DNA from: a virus
Direction: 5' to 3' (one strand)
DNA: 20,186 nucleotides
IMG/VR virus record: IMGVR_UViG_3300019763_000020
Span: 1 to 20,186 of that record
The notes under the pieces are model-generated. The model was not told the origin of the DNA and searched no databases. It was given only the letters and a program-made list of their open reading frames with translations. Below, piece after piece: positions 7,599 to 14,856 of this stretch; position 1 is the first letter of the stretch; every line of letters begins with the position of its first letter. The position numbers were made by a program, and so were the translations under genes.

Positions 7599-8420
7599 TT
7601 AACCTTTCATTATGTATGCTAATTTCATATAAGGAGGTAAGTTCTTACCTATTCCATTTACACCACTTTTGTTTACTGTTACACCGTGAGCATGGCTTCC
7701 TGCTGTAGATGTTGTTACATTTTTTGTATTTACTTTTATGGTATGTGAGTGATTTCCAGTAGTGTTCGTTTTTGGAGCATGACCTGATTGAAAATTAGAT
7801 GCACCTGCTCCTACTGTAAATACTTCAGATAATGATTGATGTCCGTATCGTGACTGCCAAGATTCTATCCCATTATACCCCGTATGATGATTATGATTAC
7901 CTGCGGTATTTGAACTTGCAGTATGATCATGATTTGCAGTATGATTATGACTTCCTGCAGTATTTGAACTAGCAGAGTGATTATGTTCTACTACAACTGC
8001 ATTTGCACTACCACCTGTTGCACCTACATCACTATCTTTACTTGCTCCATAAATAAAACGAGCTCTTAAATCTGGTGTATTATTTTGTCCGTTACACAAA
8101 AACCAACCACTTGGAATTGTAGAAATTGAACCGCTCCACATTGTTATTACACCACGAGGAATAGCTTGAAAATTATTAAATGCTGTATCTAGTTGCCCTT
8201 TATTTATAGCTTCTTTACTATTTGTTGCATCTTTAACTTTAAAAGTTTTAGTTTCATCTCCCTCTTTATTTGCTTTATGCTCTTTAAGCCACTGTGTACG
8301 GTCTGCCAAGTTTTTATGAGGTAAATTATCAATACCATTTTCCCCTCCTTGAACCGGATCAGTGATTTCTAACTGATAAATCTCATTACTCCAAGTTTCT
8401 TTCTCTTTTATTCCTGGCAT
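7599..8420 (-). CDS. Tail fibre / collar-domain protein with HxH repeats
   Basis: The receptor-binding fibre of the phage. The N-terminus (about 15-48: ITDPVQGGENGIDNLPHKNL then ADRTQWLKEH) is the usual baseplate-attachment segment of prophage fibres. Residues 88-130 (PRGVITMWSGSISTIPSGWFLCNGQ, TPDLRARFIYGA) are the phage tail collar domain, and the C-terminal NLPPYMKLAYIMKG closes it. Between lie six His-x-His motifs: HNH at 146-148 and 158-160, HDH 164-166, HNHH 176-179, HSH 224-226, HAH 243-245. In T4-type fibre trimers such motifs bind metal ions along the axis. The DNA here carries an imperfect 54-base direct repeat. AGGAGG lies five bases before the ATG. Protein length, 273, is short for a fibre, so the spike reach would be small. 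Confidence 0.88.
   Translation of the reverse strand: MPGIKEKETWSNEIYQLEITDPVQGGENGIDNLPHKNLADRTQWLKEHKANKEGDETKTFKVKDATNSKEAINKGQLDTAFNNFQAIPRGVITMWSGSISTIPSGWFLCNGQNNTPDLRARFIYGASKDSDVGATGGSANAVVVEHNHSASSNTAGSHNHTANHDHTASSNTAGNHNHHTGYNGIESWQSRYGHQSLSEVFTVGAGASNFQSGHAPKTNTTGNHSHTIKVNTKNVTTSTAGSHAHGVTVNKSGVNGIGKNLPPYMKLAYIMKG
7889..7985 (-). repeat. Imperfect 54-base tandem repeat inside the fibre gene
   Basis: Two copies, offset by 54 bases (cores starting near 7901 and 7955 on the plus strand), encode the 18-residue repeats around SSNTAGSHNH and SSNTAGNHNH. They share most positions, so the His-rich region probably grew by in-frame duplication. Confidence 0.7.
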
Positions 8421-8429
8421 ATTATCCTC

Positions 8430-9047
8430 CTAATGTGTATATTTTGAATCATAATAAAATGTTCCATTTCGTTCTTGTACTCGTGTTACAAATCCTATTA
8501 AGGAACATCGCATAGGTGCATATTCCTTTAGTAGTTTTCTTGCCAATACATTTTTATATGTATTCATTGCAACTTGTATTTCAACTGCATATTCAGCCCA
8601 ATGCTTAAATTGAAAATCATAAATTTCAATACCATCATTATGTTTCACTCTGCTATTAAAGTTGTGTGTACCATCTCTTTGAACATCATATTTATAATTA
8701 TTTCTATCTTTATATTCGATGATTACAGCTTCATAATCAGGTAAACTAAGACCAACAGCTTTCAGAACTTCTAAAATAGCCCATCTAGTCCCTTTTAATC
8801 TATGAAGTTTGGGACTAGCTTTTATTAAAGCTCGTTTATCCATATCCCTTAATCTCTCATCCCATAAATCAACCTTGTTTTGATATGCTAAATATGCTAA
8901 ATATTTAGAGTCACACTGATCTGCATCTGCTAACTTTGTTATGACATTTATCTCATCACCAAGCTTTTCATGAATATCAAATGCCACATGATCAGCTTTA
9001 TGTAATTTAAACTCCTCAAATGGTGGAATAAGTGATTGATGTTTCAC
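8430..9047 (-). CDS. I: Tail protein I, P2 gpI family
   Basis: P2 gpI-type proteins are baseplate wedge components next to gpJ that hold the tail fibre. The 205-residue frame carries the family signature in KYLAYLAYQNKVDLWDERL (about residues 49-67; 'LP.LAw...vD.W') and KLHRLKGTRWAILEVLKAVG, followed by a middle W-rich segment (HWAEYAVEIQVAM). The start codon is GTG at 9047, chosen because an AGGAG lies six bases upstream, while the only nearby ATG is followed at once by a stop. The gene overlaps gpJ by 32 bases and is followed by the fibre gene. This J-I-fibre order is that of P2. Confidence 0.92.
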   Translation of the reverse strand: MKHQSLIPPFEEFKLHKADHVAFDIHEKLGDEINVITKLADADQCDSKYLAYLAYQNKVDLWDERLRDMDKRALIKASPKLHRLKGTRWAILEVLKAVGLSLPDYEAVIIEYKDRNNYKYDVQRDGTHNFNSRVKHNDGIEIYDFQFKHWAEYAVEIQVAMNTYKNVLARKLLKEYAPMRCSLIGFVTRVQERNGTFYYDSKYTH

Positions 9048-10194
9048 TACATACTCCTATCTCATTATCAGAGTTAATTACATTTTGAAGAGGTGCTAAG
9101 ATAATTACTTCTTTAACACCTGGTACTTTTAAAAAGTCATTGATTTCACTTAGAGTTATATTTGTACCAATTTGTTTTAATGATTCTAAACCCTCATTTA
9201 AACTTTTAATTGCATTAGAATAAACAGCTGCTACTTCTTGATTTGGTAATAGTTTTAATTCTGCATTTACTACAAAATTCTTTTGTGTAGCAGCTGCTAC
9301 TTTTACAACATCACTAAGTGGTCTTACCTCTTCTTTATTTAAGCTCTGTTCAATTCTACTTTGCATAAGATCATCTGCATCTGCACTATAATAATACACT
9401 TTAACAGTTGCTATATCATTCGTAAATTCAATTAATGCATCTAAAATTTCATCTTCACTTTTCTCAAAAAACATCGATACATAATCTTCTAATGGTTTAA
9501 TTCCATTTTTGATACTTACATCTTCAATTCTCTCATCAGCTTTAAAAGTAAAGGACTTGTATGTTTCTTCACTTCCAGCAGTTGATTTATCAGCCATAGA
9601 TAAAAGTATTCTATGTTTGAGTTCATCATCTTTTTCAACATCACTGCCATTTGAAAAAACTTCTAAAGCTTTTACTTCTACTAAAAACGGAAAACTTGTA
9701 GTTACTGTTTCAGTTTTGATATCACTTTGTTTTGTCTCTTCTTGAAGTTCTACAACGCCAGTAGCTTTATCCTCTCCAGCTTTTATAGTTACACTATTTA
9801 AAAGTTTTGCTGTGTGAATACTTGTACCATCTATTAAAGTAAATCCTGAAGGGATAACTAAATCTGTATCTCTTATCGCACTTAATTTAAATTCATAAGG
9901 GGCATATGGTTTACTTCCTTTTAGTCTCTCAAGTCCATAACGCAAAGCCCAATTATCTAAATCCTCATTTTTAGCAGTTAATAAAAAGAAAGCTTTTGAG
10001 AGTTCATTAAATTCAGCTCTTAAATATAACTCTCTATATGCAAAGGCATCTAAAATGAGTTTAAATTCATCACTCTCAAGAGGAATCCAGTCAGGTACAA
10101 GAGTTTTAAAATTATTAATGTTTTGTTGTAAAATCTCATCATAATCCAAGATTTTTAAAACACTTGGTAATGGTAAATTATCAATATTAATCAT
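9016..10194 (-). CDS. J: Baseplate assembly protein J
   Basis: gpJ forms the wedge of the baseplate and is related to T4 gp6 and type VI secretion TssF. The 392-residue frame is longer than P2 gpJ (about 300), with an insertion or extension in its central and C-terminal parts. Family signs are the N-terminal 'ETLVPDW.p...D....ll.a.aYrel' motif, here VPDWIPLESDEFKLILDAFAYRELYLR, followed by LDNWALRYGLER ('LD.lg..ygv.R'). The central SNGSDVEKDDELKHRILLSMADKSTAGSEETYK is the 'G.d.EsDe.yr.Ri....e..s.AGs...Y' motif. Its ATG overlaps the gpW stop in an ATGA junction. The C-terminus overlaps gpI, consistent with a coupled W-J-I unit. Confidence 0.93.
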   Translation of the reverse strand: MINIDNLPLPSVLKILDYDEILQQNINNFKTLVPDWIPLESDEFKLILDAFAYRELYLRAEFNELSKAFFLLTAKNEDLDNWALRYGLERLKGSKPYAPYEFKLSAIRDTDLVIPSGFTLIDGTSIHTAKLLNSVTIKAGEDKATGVVELQEETKQSDIKTETVTTSFPFLVEVKALEVFSNGSDVEKDDELKHRILLSMADKSTAGSEETYKSFTFKADERIEDVSIKNGIKPLEDYVSMFFEKSEDEILDALIEFTNDIATVKVYYYSADADDLMQSRIEQSLNKEEVRPLSDVVKVAAATQKNFVVNAELKLLPNQEVAAVYSNAIKSLNEGLESLKQIGTNITLSEINDFLKVPGVKEVIILAPLQNVINSDNEIGVCSETSITYSTI

Positions 10195-10478
10195 AAAACT
10201 ACTCCTACAAATCCACCATTGGTAAATGCTATTTTTAATGTCACAACTCCAGTTATAGGAGTTACCTCAAAATCTACTTTAGAAACTTTTACTCTTTTTT
10301 CCCATTTTGTGATTGCTTCATATGTATATTGAGTTGCTTTTAATTTAAACTCATCATTAAACTCTCTATCTTTAAGCTCATGTAATCTACTCCCAAATAA
10401 AGGATTCATAACACGACTTCCAAGAGGTGTTTTTAAAATTCTTTTAATGCTATTTGGAATTGAGATTTGATACATCAT
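10191..10478 (-). CDS. W: Baseplate wedge protein W (gp25-like lysozyme fold)
   Basis: gpW belongs to the T4 gp25/TssE family, a small wedge protein needed to start sheath assembly. The frame contains the diagnostic stretch SIKRILKTPLGSRVMNPLFG followed by SRLHELKDREF, equivalent to 'I..IL.T..GsR.m.p.yGs.L..l'. The frame can be read from an ATG at 10523, but this would overlap gpV by 44 bases and add residues foreign to the family. An AAGG at 10483-10486 spans the gpV end and fits the paired ATGs at 10478 and 10475. I use 10478; the second has the better spacing. The product is about 95 residues. It ends overlapping the start of gpJ. Confidence 0.9.
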   Translation of the reverse strand: MMYQISIPNSIKRILKTPLGSRVMNPLFGSRLHELKDREFNDEFKLKATQYTYEAITKWEKRVKVSKVDFEVTPITGVVTLKIAFTNGGFVGVVL

Positions 10479-10479
10479 A

Positions 10480-11124
10480 TTACCTTGCGTTAGATGTTCC
10501 ACCATCACTATCATTATGTCCATGACATGTTAAGTCACCCTTACTATCACTTATATGTCCAGTAGTGCTAATATCTCCATCAACACTAGCACCACTTCCA
10601 CCGCTAATTGCAAGACCACCTTTTCCAGTTATCAAGTTTGAGACTGTTAAATTTCCATTTATAGTTACATCGCCAGTATTTGATGTAGTTGCAGTTACAT
10701 CAACTGTATCAGCTTTTACAGTTGCAGCCTTACAAATAATAGTGATTTTGTCACTAGCATTTACCTTTAACTCTTTAGCAGCAGTATCATAAGAGATAAC
10801 AGTTCCATCTTCATACTCCATCACTTCACAAGTTTGACTACTCCCATTTGGCTCTTTACATGATCTATTAAATATACCTCTTATAATAAATCCACTAGAC
10901 GCATCTCCAAAAACTGAAAATACTAAGACTTGCTCATTAACTCTCATTGGAATAAAGTGTCTTTTGAATGTATTTGAAAAAGAAACAACAGGATAGAAGT
11001 CAGTAACCCTATCAAATATCTTTACTCTAGCAAGAGCTTTACCTTGAGCACTTTTAGTTTCACTAATAGTGCCAATTGATATTAAGTTGTTTAATCTTCG
11101 TAATAATTCAGATAGATTCATCAT
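10480..11124 (-). CDS. V: Baseplate spike protein V with metal-binding tip
   Basis: gpV forms the trimeric membrane-piercing spike at the end of the tail tube. The frame has an N-terminal OB-fold-type region (SAQGKALARVKIFDRVTDFYP, then RVNEQVLVFSVFGDASSGF), followed by a repeated beta-helix-like part rich in Thr, Val, Gly and Asp. The tip segment GHISDSKGDLTCHGHNDSDG contains the HxH motif (HGH) that in P2 spikes holds an iron ion. Three upstream residues could be added from a TTG at 11139, but the GGAAAA at 11125-11130 fits the paired ATGs at 11124 and 11121. The operon order V-W-J-I is that of P2. Length is about 214 residues, comparable to P2 V. Confidence 0.93.
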   Translation of the reverse strand: MMNLSELLRRLNNLISIGTISETKSAQGKALARVKIFDRVTDFYPVVSFSNTFKRHFIPMRVNEQVLVFSVFGDASSGFIIRGIFNRSCKEPNGSSQTCEVMEYEDGTVISYDTAAKELKVNASDKITIICKAATVKADTVDVTATTSNTGDVTINGNLTVSNLITGKGGLAISGGSGASVDGDISTTGHISDSKGDLTCHGHNDSDGGTSNAR

Positions 11125-11143
11125 TTTTCCAATTTTCAAAGAC

Positions 11144-11692
11144 TTATTTTAATTTAAATGCTTGTTTATCTTTTTCTTTACTACCGATACTAGATCCAAA
11201 GAAAAAACCATCAACAGCCATAACTCTATTTGTAACAAGAGTAATAAGACCACTTACAAATCCACTTATTGCCATAGCCAAACCTTTATCATGTATAAAG
11301 TATGCTGTTGCAAATAATGTAATAATTCCAAGTAATACAACAAAATAAAACTGAAAATTGATATGGTTTACTAAGCTTTTTTGAATTGAACTATCTTCTC
11401 GAAAAACCTCTACACTCAAAGATTTATCTTCAATTTGCAGTTCTTTATCTTTTAGATCAAGCTCTTTGATTCTAAGTTCAAAGTCTTGCTCTAATTTTTT
11501 GAGTTTATAAACAGATTCAGGATTTGAAGAGATATGATCTAAAATATCCTCTTTTTTTGTTGCAGTAATACCTAATGCATTAGCTGCACCTTTTACTACT
11601 TGACCTGTTAAATCTTTTATAGCTTCATCTTTATCATCACTTGTAAAAAGTTTATATATAGATGGTGCTGCGGCTAATAGTGCTGTTAACAT
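11144..11692 (-). CDS. Holin, 3-TM/GTA-type family
   Basis: The protein probably forms the timed lesion in the inner membrane that starts lysis. The 182-residue frame has an N-terminal hydrophobic segment (MLTALLAAAPSIYKLF), a charged helical middle (about residues 20-105), and two clear membrane segments: FQFYFVVLLGIITLFATAYF and GLAMAISGFVSGLITLVTNR. The C-terminus has the motif DGFFFGSSIGSKEK, which I know from the '3-TM holin, gene-transfer release' family. AGGAG nine bases before the ATG supports the start. It lies immediately before gpV and after a small membrane protein, forming a short lysis unit. No endolysin gene is visible in the window, so the muramidase or amidase must be elsewhere. 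Confidence 0.75.
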   Translation of the reverse strand: MLTALLAAAPSIYKLFTSDDKDEAIKDLTGQVVKGAANALGITATKKEDILDHISSNPESVYKLKKLEQDFELRIKELDLKDKELQIEDKSLSVEVFREDSSIQKSLVNHINFQFYFVVLLGIITLFATAYFIHDKGLAMAISGFVSGLITLVTNRVMAVDGFFFGSSIGSKEKDKQAFKLK

Positions 11693-12001
11693 TTATTTAC
11701 TCTCCTGTAATAGATCTAAGATTTTATTGTTCTGAATTTTTATTTCATCCATTGACTTATTAAGATGATTCACTTCACTTTTATATAATTCCATAGAAAC
11801 AAAAGTCTCTCGAGCTTTTTTCTCTTCCATCATCAAATTACATTTATCTTTTAGATCTTCGTAATTCTGTGAAATCTTTATTATTTTGGTAGTATTCTCT
11901 TTCGTTTGAATCTTATTTGTTATATAAGATGTAAGCCAAGCTCCAAAAATACTTACTACATAAATAAAGTTTTTCAAGTCAATCGTAAACTCCATAATCA
12001 T
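11693..12001 (-). CDS. Small membrane-anchored coiled-coil protein, possible spanin-like lysis accessory
   Basis: A 102-residue protein with one membrane segment near the N-terminus (about residues 11-28, NFIYVVSIFGAWLTSYIT), followed by a long charged helix with coiled-coil pattern (about 33-98). An N-terminal anchor with a periplasmic helix is the form of Rz-type inner-membrane spanins; DUF2730-type phage proteins have the same layout. No spanin-specific motif is present, so the function is inferred only from topology and from the neighbouring holin, whose start it abuts. It is the first gene of the leftward operon. AGGA stands four bases before the ATG at 12001 (a second ATG follows at codon 3). 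No outer-membrane lipoprotein partner is seen. Confidence 0.55.
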   Translation of the reverse strand: MIMEFTIDLKNFIYVVSIFGAWLTSYITNKIQTKENTTKIIKISQNYEDLKDKCNLMMEEKKARETFVSMELYKSEVNHLNKSMDEIKIQNNKILDLLQESK

Positions 12002-12174
12002 TCTTTCCTAATTTCAAATCTGTGTAGCATTCTAATTCAATCTATGACTTACAATCCACTATTTATGTTTAGTTAGCCCCATTTTTAAAGCATTTGTAGA
12101 AAAAACAAGAGTGGATAATGCTCTTTATATCGTTGTAGTATTTGGTTCAATATTTATAGATTTGAAGAGGAAAT
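12002..12174. promoter_or_regulatory. Divergent intergenic region between tail and head arms
   Basis: This 173-base gap separates the leftward tail operon from the rightward head operon and must hold promoters for both. For the right arm, TTGTAG (12133-12138) and TATAGA (12155-12160) are separated by 16 bases. For the left arm, a minus-strand TAGAAT (12034-12029) is the best -10-like site, about 20 bases before the ATG. Both are weak matches, and an activator of late transcription would be expected. No clear palindromic operator was seen. A 26-codon GTG frame at 12111-12191 overlaps the next gene and is not called. Confidence 0.4.
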
Positions 12175-12612
12175 ATGTCAAAGTTGCATGAATTAGAACT
12201 AATAGATAGATTAAAAGATATCGCCACTACACAAAAGTATTATGGTGAACTAGAACATCCCTCTACTGCTCAATTCTTACAAAATGATTTACCTTTAATA
12301 TATGTAGATTTTCTTGGTGAAGATACAATTGATAGTTTCACTTTAGAATTAAAATATAGCTTATATATTGTTCATCTTTCATATTCAAAACATAAAAGTA
12401 CTAGAACAAAAAAACATTATGAGTTATATGATCTAAATGCAGATATTAGAAAAGAGTTATTTATGACATCTATTCTTGACTCACAACCGCTTTCATTAAA
12501 AAAATTATCAAAAATATATGATGCAGTAAGTGCAAATGGATATCTGACAATCTATAAAAGAGATCTTTCGTTTAGTATTCCAAACAATATTACACAGGAA
12601 GATTTAAATTGA
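12175..12612 (+). CDS. Putative neck/tail-terminator protein, DUF1834 (Mu gp37)-like
   Basis: The 145-residue protein has an N-terminal helix, then LPLIYVDFLGEDTIDSFTLE and a beta strand followed by LYIVHLSYSKHKSTRTKKHYELYDLNADIRKEL. This matches the Mu gp37/DUF1834 layout, in which a 'P-x-(V/I)-x-V-x-(Y/F)-x-G' strand precedes a conserved beta core and a helix with 'Y-x-L-x-D-x-(I/V)-x-x-x-L'. Such proteins connect head to tail. It opens the right arm directly before the protease-scaffold gene, whereas in Mu gp37 comes after the capsid genes, so this call depends on weak sequence resemblance. AGAGG four to five bases before the ATG is the ribosome binding site. Confidence 0.5.
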   Translation: MSKLHELELIDRLKDIATTQKYYGELEHPSTAQFLQNDLPLIYVDFLGEDTIDSFTLELKYSLYIVHLSYSKHKSTRTKKHYELYDLNADIRKELFMTSILDSQPLSLKKLSKIYDAVSANGYLTIYKRDLSFSIPNNITQEDLN

Positions 12613-12973
12613 AAAAGAAACAGGAGTATTCAAAATGAATAAATCATTAATTGCTTGTTCAATTTTATTTGCATTATCTACAGCAAAAATAGATGAAGAT
12701 TTAAATGAAATAAAACTTGCAGTAGTAGGAAAATGGAAAGGTCATCCAGCTGGTCCTTTTGAACTAACACATGAAGATCTAGTTCAAATCAAAACTAACT
12801 TTGACAATGGAGAGGTTGATATTGTTGTTGATTTTGAGCATTCATCTTTATGGAATGAAAAAGCACCAGCAACTGGCTGGATTAAAGAGCTATTTTTCAA
12901 AGAGAAAGATTTATGGGCAAAAGTAAAGTGGATAGGTGACTCAAAAGAACTTATCAATTCTGAACACTATAAA

Positions 12974-12976
12974 TAG
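12974..12976 (+). other. In-frame amber codon in the protease gene
   Basis: TAG replaces a conserved Tyr position (HYK-stop-ISPVF) with the same frame open on both sides. Several neighbouring genes end in TAG (gpD, gpI, E', small terminase), so TAG is not generally reassigned here. Confidence 0.85.
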
Positions 12977-13129
12977 ATCAGTCCTGTATTTGATTCTAAA
13001 ACAATAGATCAAGTAAGTGGCGATGATATGGGCTGGAGCTTACATAGTGTTGCTTTAACAAATAGACCATTCCTAGAAGAATTAGGAGAAATTATCGCAA
13101 ACAATAGAAGTCAAAAAGGAGATACAACT

Positions 13130-13441
13130 ATGACTGAAAAAGAACAAAAAAGACTTGATGATCTTGAAAAAGAAAATCAAAAGTTAAAAGATGATGCAGC
13201 TACAACTGAAGAAAAAAGAGTTGAAGAGGAAGTAGATACTGCCATTGCAAACTCTAAAGCAACACCTGAACAAAAAGAGTCACTTCTAGCATTTGGAAAA
13301 AGTGATCCTGAAGGATTAACTAAATTACTTGAAGCTGCATCAACAACTATTGTTGCACCAGAAAATGACTTGTATGTAAATAGCAAACAAAACCCAAATG
13401 CACCAAAATATGATGTATTAAAATTAGCAGGAGTGAACTAA
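13130..13441 (+). CDS. Nested capsid scaffold protein, in frame within the protease gene
   Basis: Inside the protease reading frame (codon 166) an ATG at 13130 is preceded by AAGGAG at 13116-13121, spacing eight bases, one of the better Shine-Dalgarno sites in the window. The 103-residue product starts MTEKEQKRLDDLEKENQKLK, a strong heptad coiled coil up to about residue 45, followed by an acidic helical part and a C-terminal Pro/Asn-rich segment. In Mu the scaffold Z is likewise made from an internal start in gene I. Because the start lies beyond the amber codon, scaffold synthesis does not depend on readthrough. The stop overlaps the decoration gene ATG by one base (TAATG). Function is inferred from position and from the coiled coil. 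Confidence 0.72.
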   Translation: MTEKEQKRLDDLEKENQKLKDDAATTEEKRVEEEVDTAIANSKATPEQKESLLAFGKSDPEGLTKLLEAASTTIVAPENDLYVNSKQNPNAPKYDVLKLAGVN

Positions 13442-13773
13442 TGTTTACAGGACAAAATGTAAAAAATGTAACACAAAAAAAACAAAGTGATGTGGTAATT
13501 AAAAAAATACTATCTGATTATGCAAAGGTAACTTTACCAGAAGATGCAGATGTATTAGAACCAGGACAAGTATTAATTACAGTAGATGGAGGAAGCACGT
13601 TTACAGTTCCAGCTGATGAACTTGCTGAGCCAAATGGAATTTTATGTGAAGCATTAAAAGCTACAGGTAAAGCTGAAGTATTAGTATGTGGTGTTGTAAG
13701 AGAAAAATATCTTACATCTTATGTAGCAGATTACAAAGTGCATTTATTTGCAAATAAAATTATTTTAAAGTAA
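13441..13773 (+). CDS. Head decoration protein, lambda gpD type
   Basis: The 110-residue protein is predicted to sit as trimers on the outside of the expanded head and stabilise it. The sequence has a basic N-terminus, then PEDADVLEPGQVLITVDGGS and ILCEALKATGKAEVLVCGVVRE, matching the lambda head decoration pattern, in which 'G.vL..........(d)g..i.gil..a' leads to 'v.v.l.g.v...al'. The C-terminal stretch (VADYKVHLFANKIIL) resembles the family end 'l...gI..k'. It sits between scaffold and major capsid protein, as in lambda (Nu3-D-E), with a one-base overlap to the scaffold stop and nine bases before the capsid start. Confidence 0.85.
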   Translation: MFTGQNVKNVTQKKQSDVVIKKILSDYAKVTLPEDADVLEPGQVLITVDGGSTFTVPADELAEPNGILCEALKATGKAEVLVCGVVREKYLTSYVADYKVHLFANKIILK

Positions 13774-13782
13774 GGAATTAAA

Positions 13783-14760
13783 ATGTCATTTTTAGAAATT
13801 ATGAAATTATGGACTATAGTAAAGACTATGGCTGCAATTAACCAAATGAAAACTACAGGTACTTATATCTTTGATAGATATTTCAAAGGTGTTGGAAAAC
13901 CAGTTATGGGAAATACTGCAAAACTGAAAATCAAAAAAGGTGCTGGAATTGTTCTTAAAACTATTGCACCAGGTGCTGATAGATTAGTACAAGATTTAAA
14001 AGATGTTTATGAATTAACTATAGAACTTCCAAGGTTTGGATTAAGTGGTCAAATATTAGCTCATGAGATTAATGCATTTGAAACACTTGAGGGTGAAGCA
14101 AAAGCAGAAGCAATTTCGCAAAAGATTGCTGAGATTATTAAAGAGCATAAAGATGATTATATGACGACTATTGAACATATGTCAACAGGTGCTTTATTTG
14201 GAAAAGTTGTAGATGGAGATGGAAAAGTATTATTTGAATTTAAAACAACAGCAGCTCCAATTGATTTCAAAAATAAAACTATTATTGAATCTTTAAATGC
14301 AGTTGATGATGCTCTTGTAGATGAATTAGGAAAAGAAGTACCTTATGAAGTTTTAGCTTCAAGAGATTTTATGAATAGAATTTCTGCTAATGCAACTGCT
14401 GCTGAACTATTTAAAACTGGTGAAGCAAAATGGATTAATGAATCTAATAAAAGAGTATTAGAAGTTCATGGTACTAAATTTATTCCTTACTCTGCATCAT
14501 GGACAGATGAAAATGGAAATAAAAAACCATATATTGAAGCTGGACATGCTGTAGTTATTCCAAAAACTCCTGATGTATTTCAGTTGGTATATGGAAGAGC
14601 TGATCATATGGAAGCATTAAAATCTGCTCCAAAACTTTTCTTTGCATCAAAACCTGAAGAGTTAGAGAAAGGAAAAGGTTGGGGAATTGAAACAGAAACA
14701 AAACCACTTCCATATTGTGTAAGACCAGGTGCTTTAATTAAGTTGAAATATACAGCTTAA
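13783..14760 (+). CDS. Major capsid protein, lambda gpE family
   Basis: The 325-residue protein forms the icosahedral shell. It has the family's N-terminal pattern (TIVKTMAAINQMKTTGTYIFDRYFKG), the middle PRFGLSGQILAHEINAFETLEG, and the C-terminal HAVVIPKTPDVFQLVYGRADH, equivalent to lambda E's 'D...f.....a..a.....' and 'p..........y.pap...'. The length is close to that of lambda E (341). TAAGGA upstream serves as Shine-Dalgarno. The gene ends TAA followed directly by an in-frame TAG, a doubled stop. It is followed by the terminator region, as is common for the most abundant virion protein. Confidence 0.93.
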   Translation: MSFLEIMKLWTIVKTMAAINQMKTTGTYIFDRYFKGVGKPVMGNTAKLKIKKGAGIVLKTIAPGADRLVQDLKDVYELTIELPRFGLSGQILAHEINAFETLEGEAKAEAISQKIAEIIKEHKDDYMTTIEHMSTGALFGKVVDGDGKVLFEFKTTAAPIDFKNKTIIESLNAVDDALVDELGKEVPYEVLASRDFMNRISANATAAELFKTGEAKWINESNKRVLEVHGTKFIPYSASWTDENGNKKPYIEAGHAVVIPKTPDVFQLVYGRADHMEALKSAPKLFFASKPEELEKGKGWGIETETKPLPYCVRPGALIKLKYTA

Positions 14761-14777
14761 TAGCAAAAAACCAATCT

Positions 14778-14823
14778 GCCACTAAATGGCGATACTATTA
14801 AACCTCTAAAAGGTTTATATAGT
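14778..14823 (+). other. Two tandem stem-loops with the same CTAAA loop
   Basis: Behind the capsid stop, GCCA-CTAAA-TGGC (14778-14790) is followed by a longer hairpin at 14794-14823. The stem AAACCT/AGGTTT (14800-14816) again encloses a CTAAA loop, and it extends with ACTAT/ATAGT after a one-base asymmetry. Stem bases differ but pair in both, and the loop is identical. See findings. Confidence 0.6.
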
Positions 14824-14856
14824 AAAAGCTCATATTTGGATTATATGGGCTTTTTT
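14824..14856 (+). terminator. Intrinsic terminator after the capsid gene
   Basis: AAAAGCTCATAT (14824-14835) pairs with ATATGGGCTTTT (14843-14854) with one T-G wobble and a seven-base loop, followed by further T residues to 14856. This is a long hairpin with a U-run. It should end or reduce transcription before the DUF1320-terminase-portal block, giving more shell mRNA than motor mRNA, or separate two transcripts. Confidence 0.8.

Larger units (their letters stand above)
12635..13441 (+). pseudogene. Mu-I-type head maturation protease-scaffold, frame interrupted by amber codon
   Basis: The frame is 269 codons long and open apart from TAG at 12974-12976 (codon 114). The Mu gpI family cleaves the head scaffold; its C-terminal part is itself scaffold. 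Before the stop, residues 34-50 (WKGHPAGPFELTHEDL), VVDFEHSSL (65-71) and TGWIKELF (80-87) are family motifs. After it follow ISPVF (115-119) and SLHSVALTNRPF, the family's 'Y-x-Y-(I/L)-S-P-V-F' and 'ALTN-x-P' motifs. The amber stands where the family has Tyr before ISPVF, so a single base change from TAT or TAC explains it. AGGAG eight bases before the ATG supports the start. The two parts are 12635-12976 and the rest, which could begin at the in-frame ATG 13028 or 13130. Without readthrough no protease of full length is made. Confidence 0.85.

Noticed and set aside
12111-12191. Small GTG frame for a 26-residue hydrophobic peptide in the divergent region
   Set aside because: It has no good ribosome binding site, and it overlaps the start of the next gene.
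12635-12690. The protease N-terminus (MNKSLIACSILFALSTA) looks like a signal peptide
   Set aside because: Mu-I-type proteases act inside the cell and often begin with a short hydrophobic stretch; the rest of the protein fits this family.
12974-12976. Genome-wide reassignment of TAG
   Set aside because: gpD, gpI, E' and the small terminase all end in TAG at family-typical lengths, so TAG works as a stop here.
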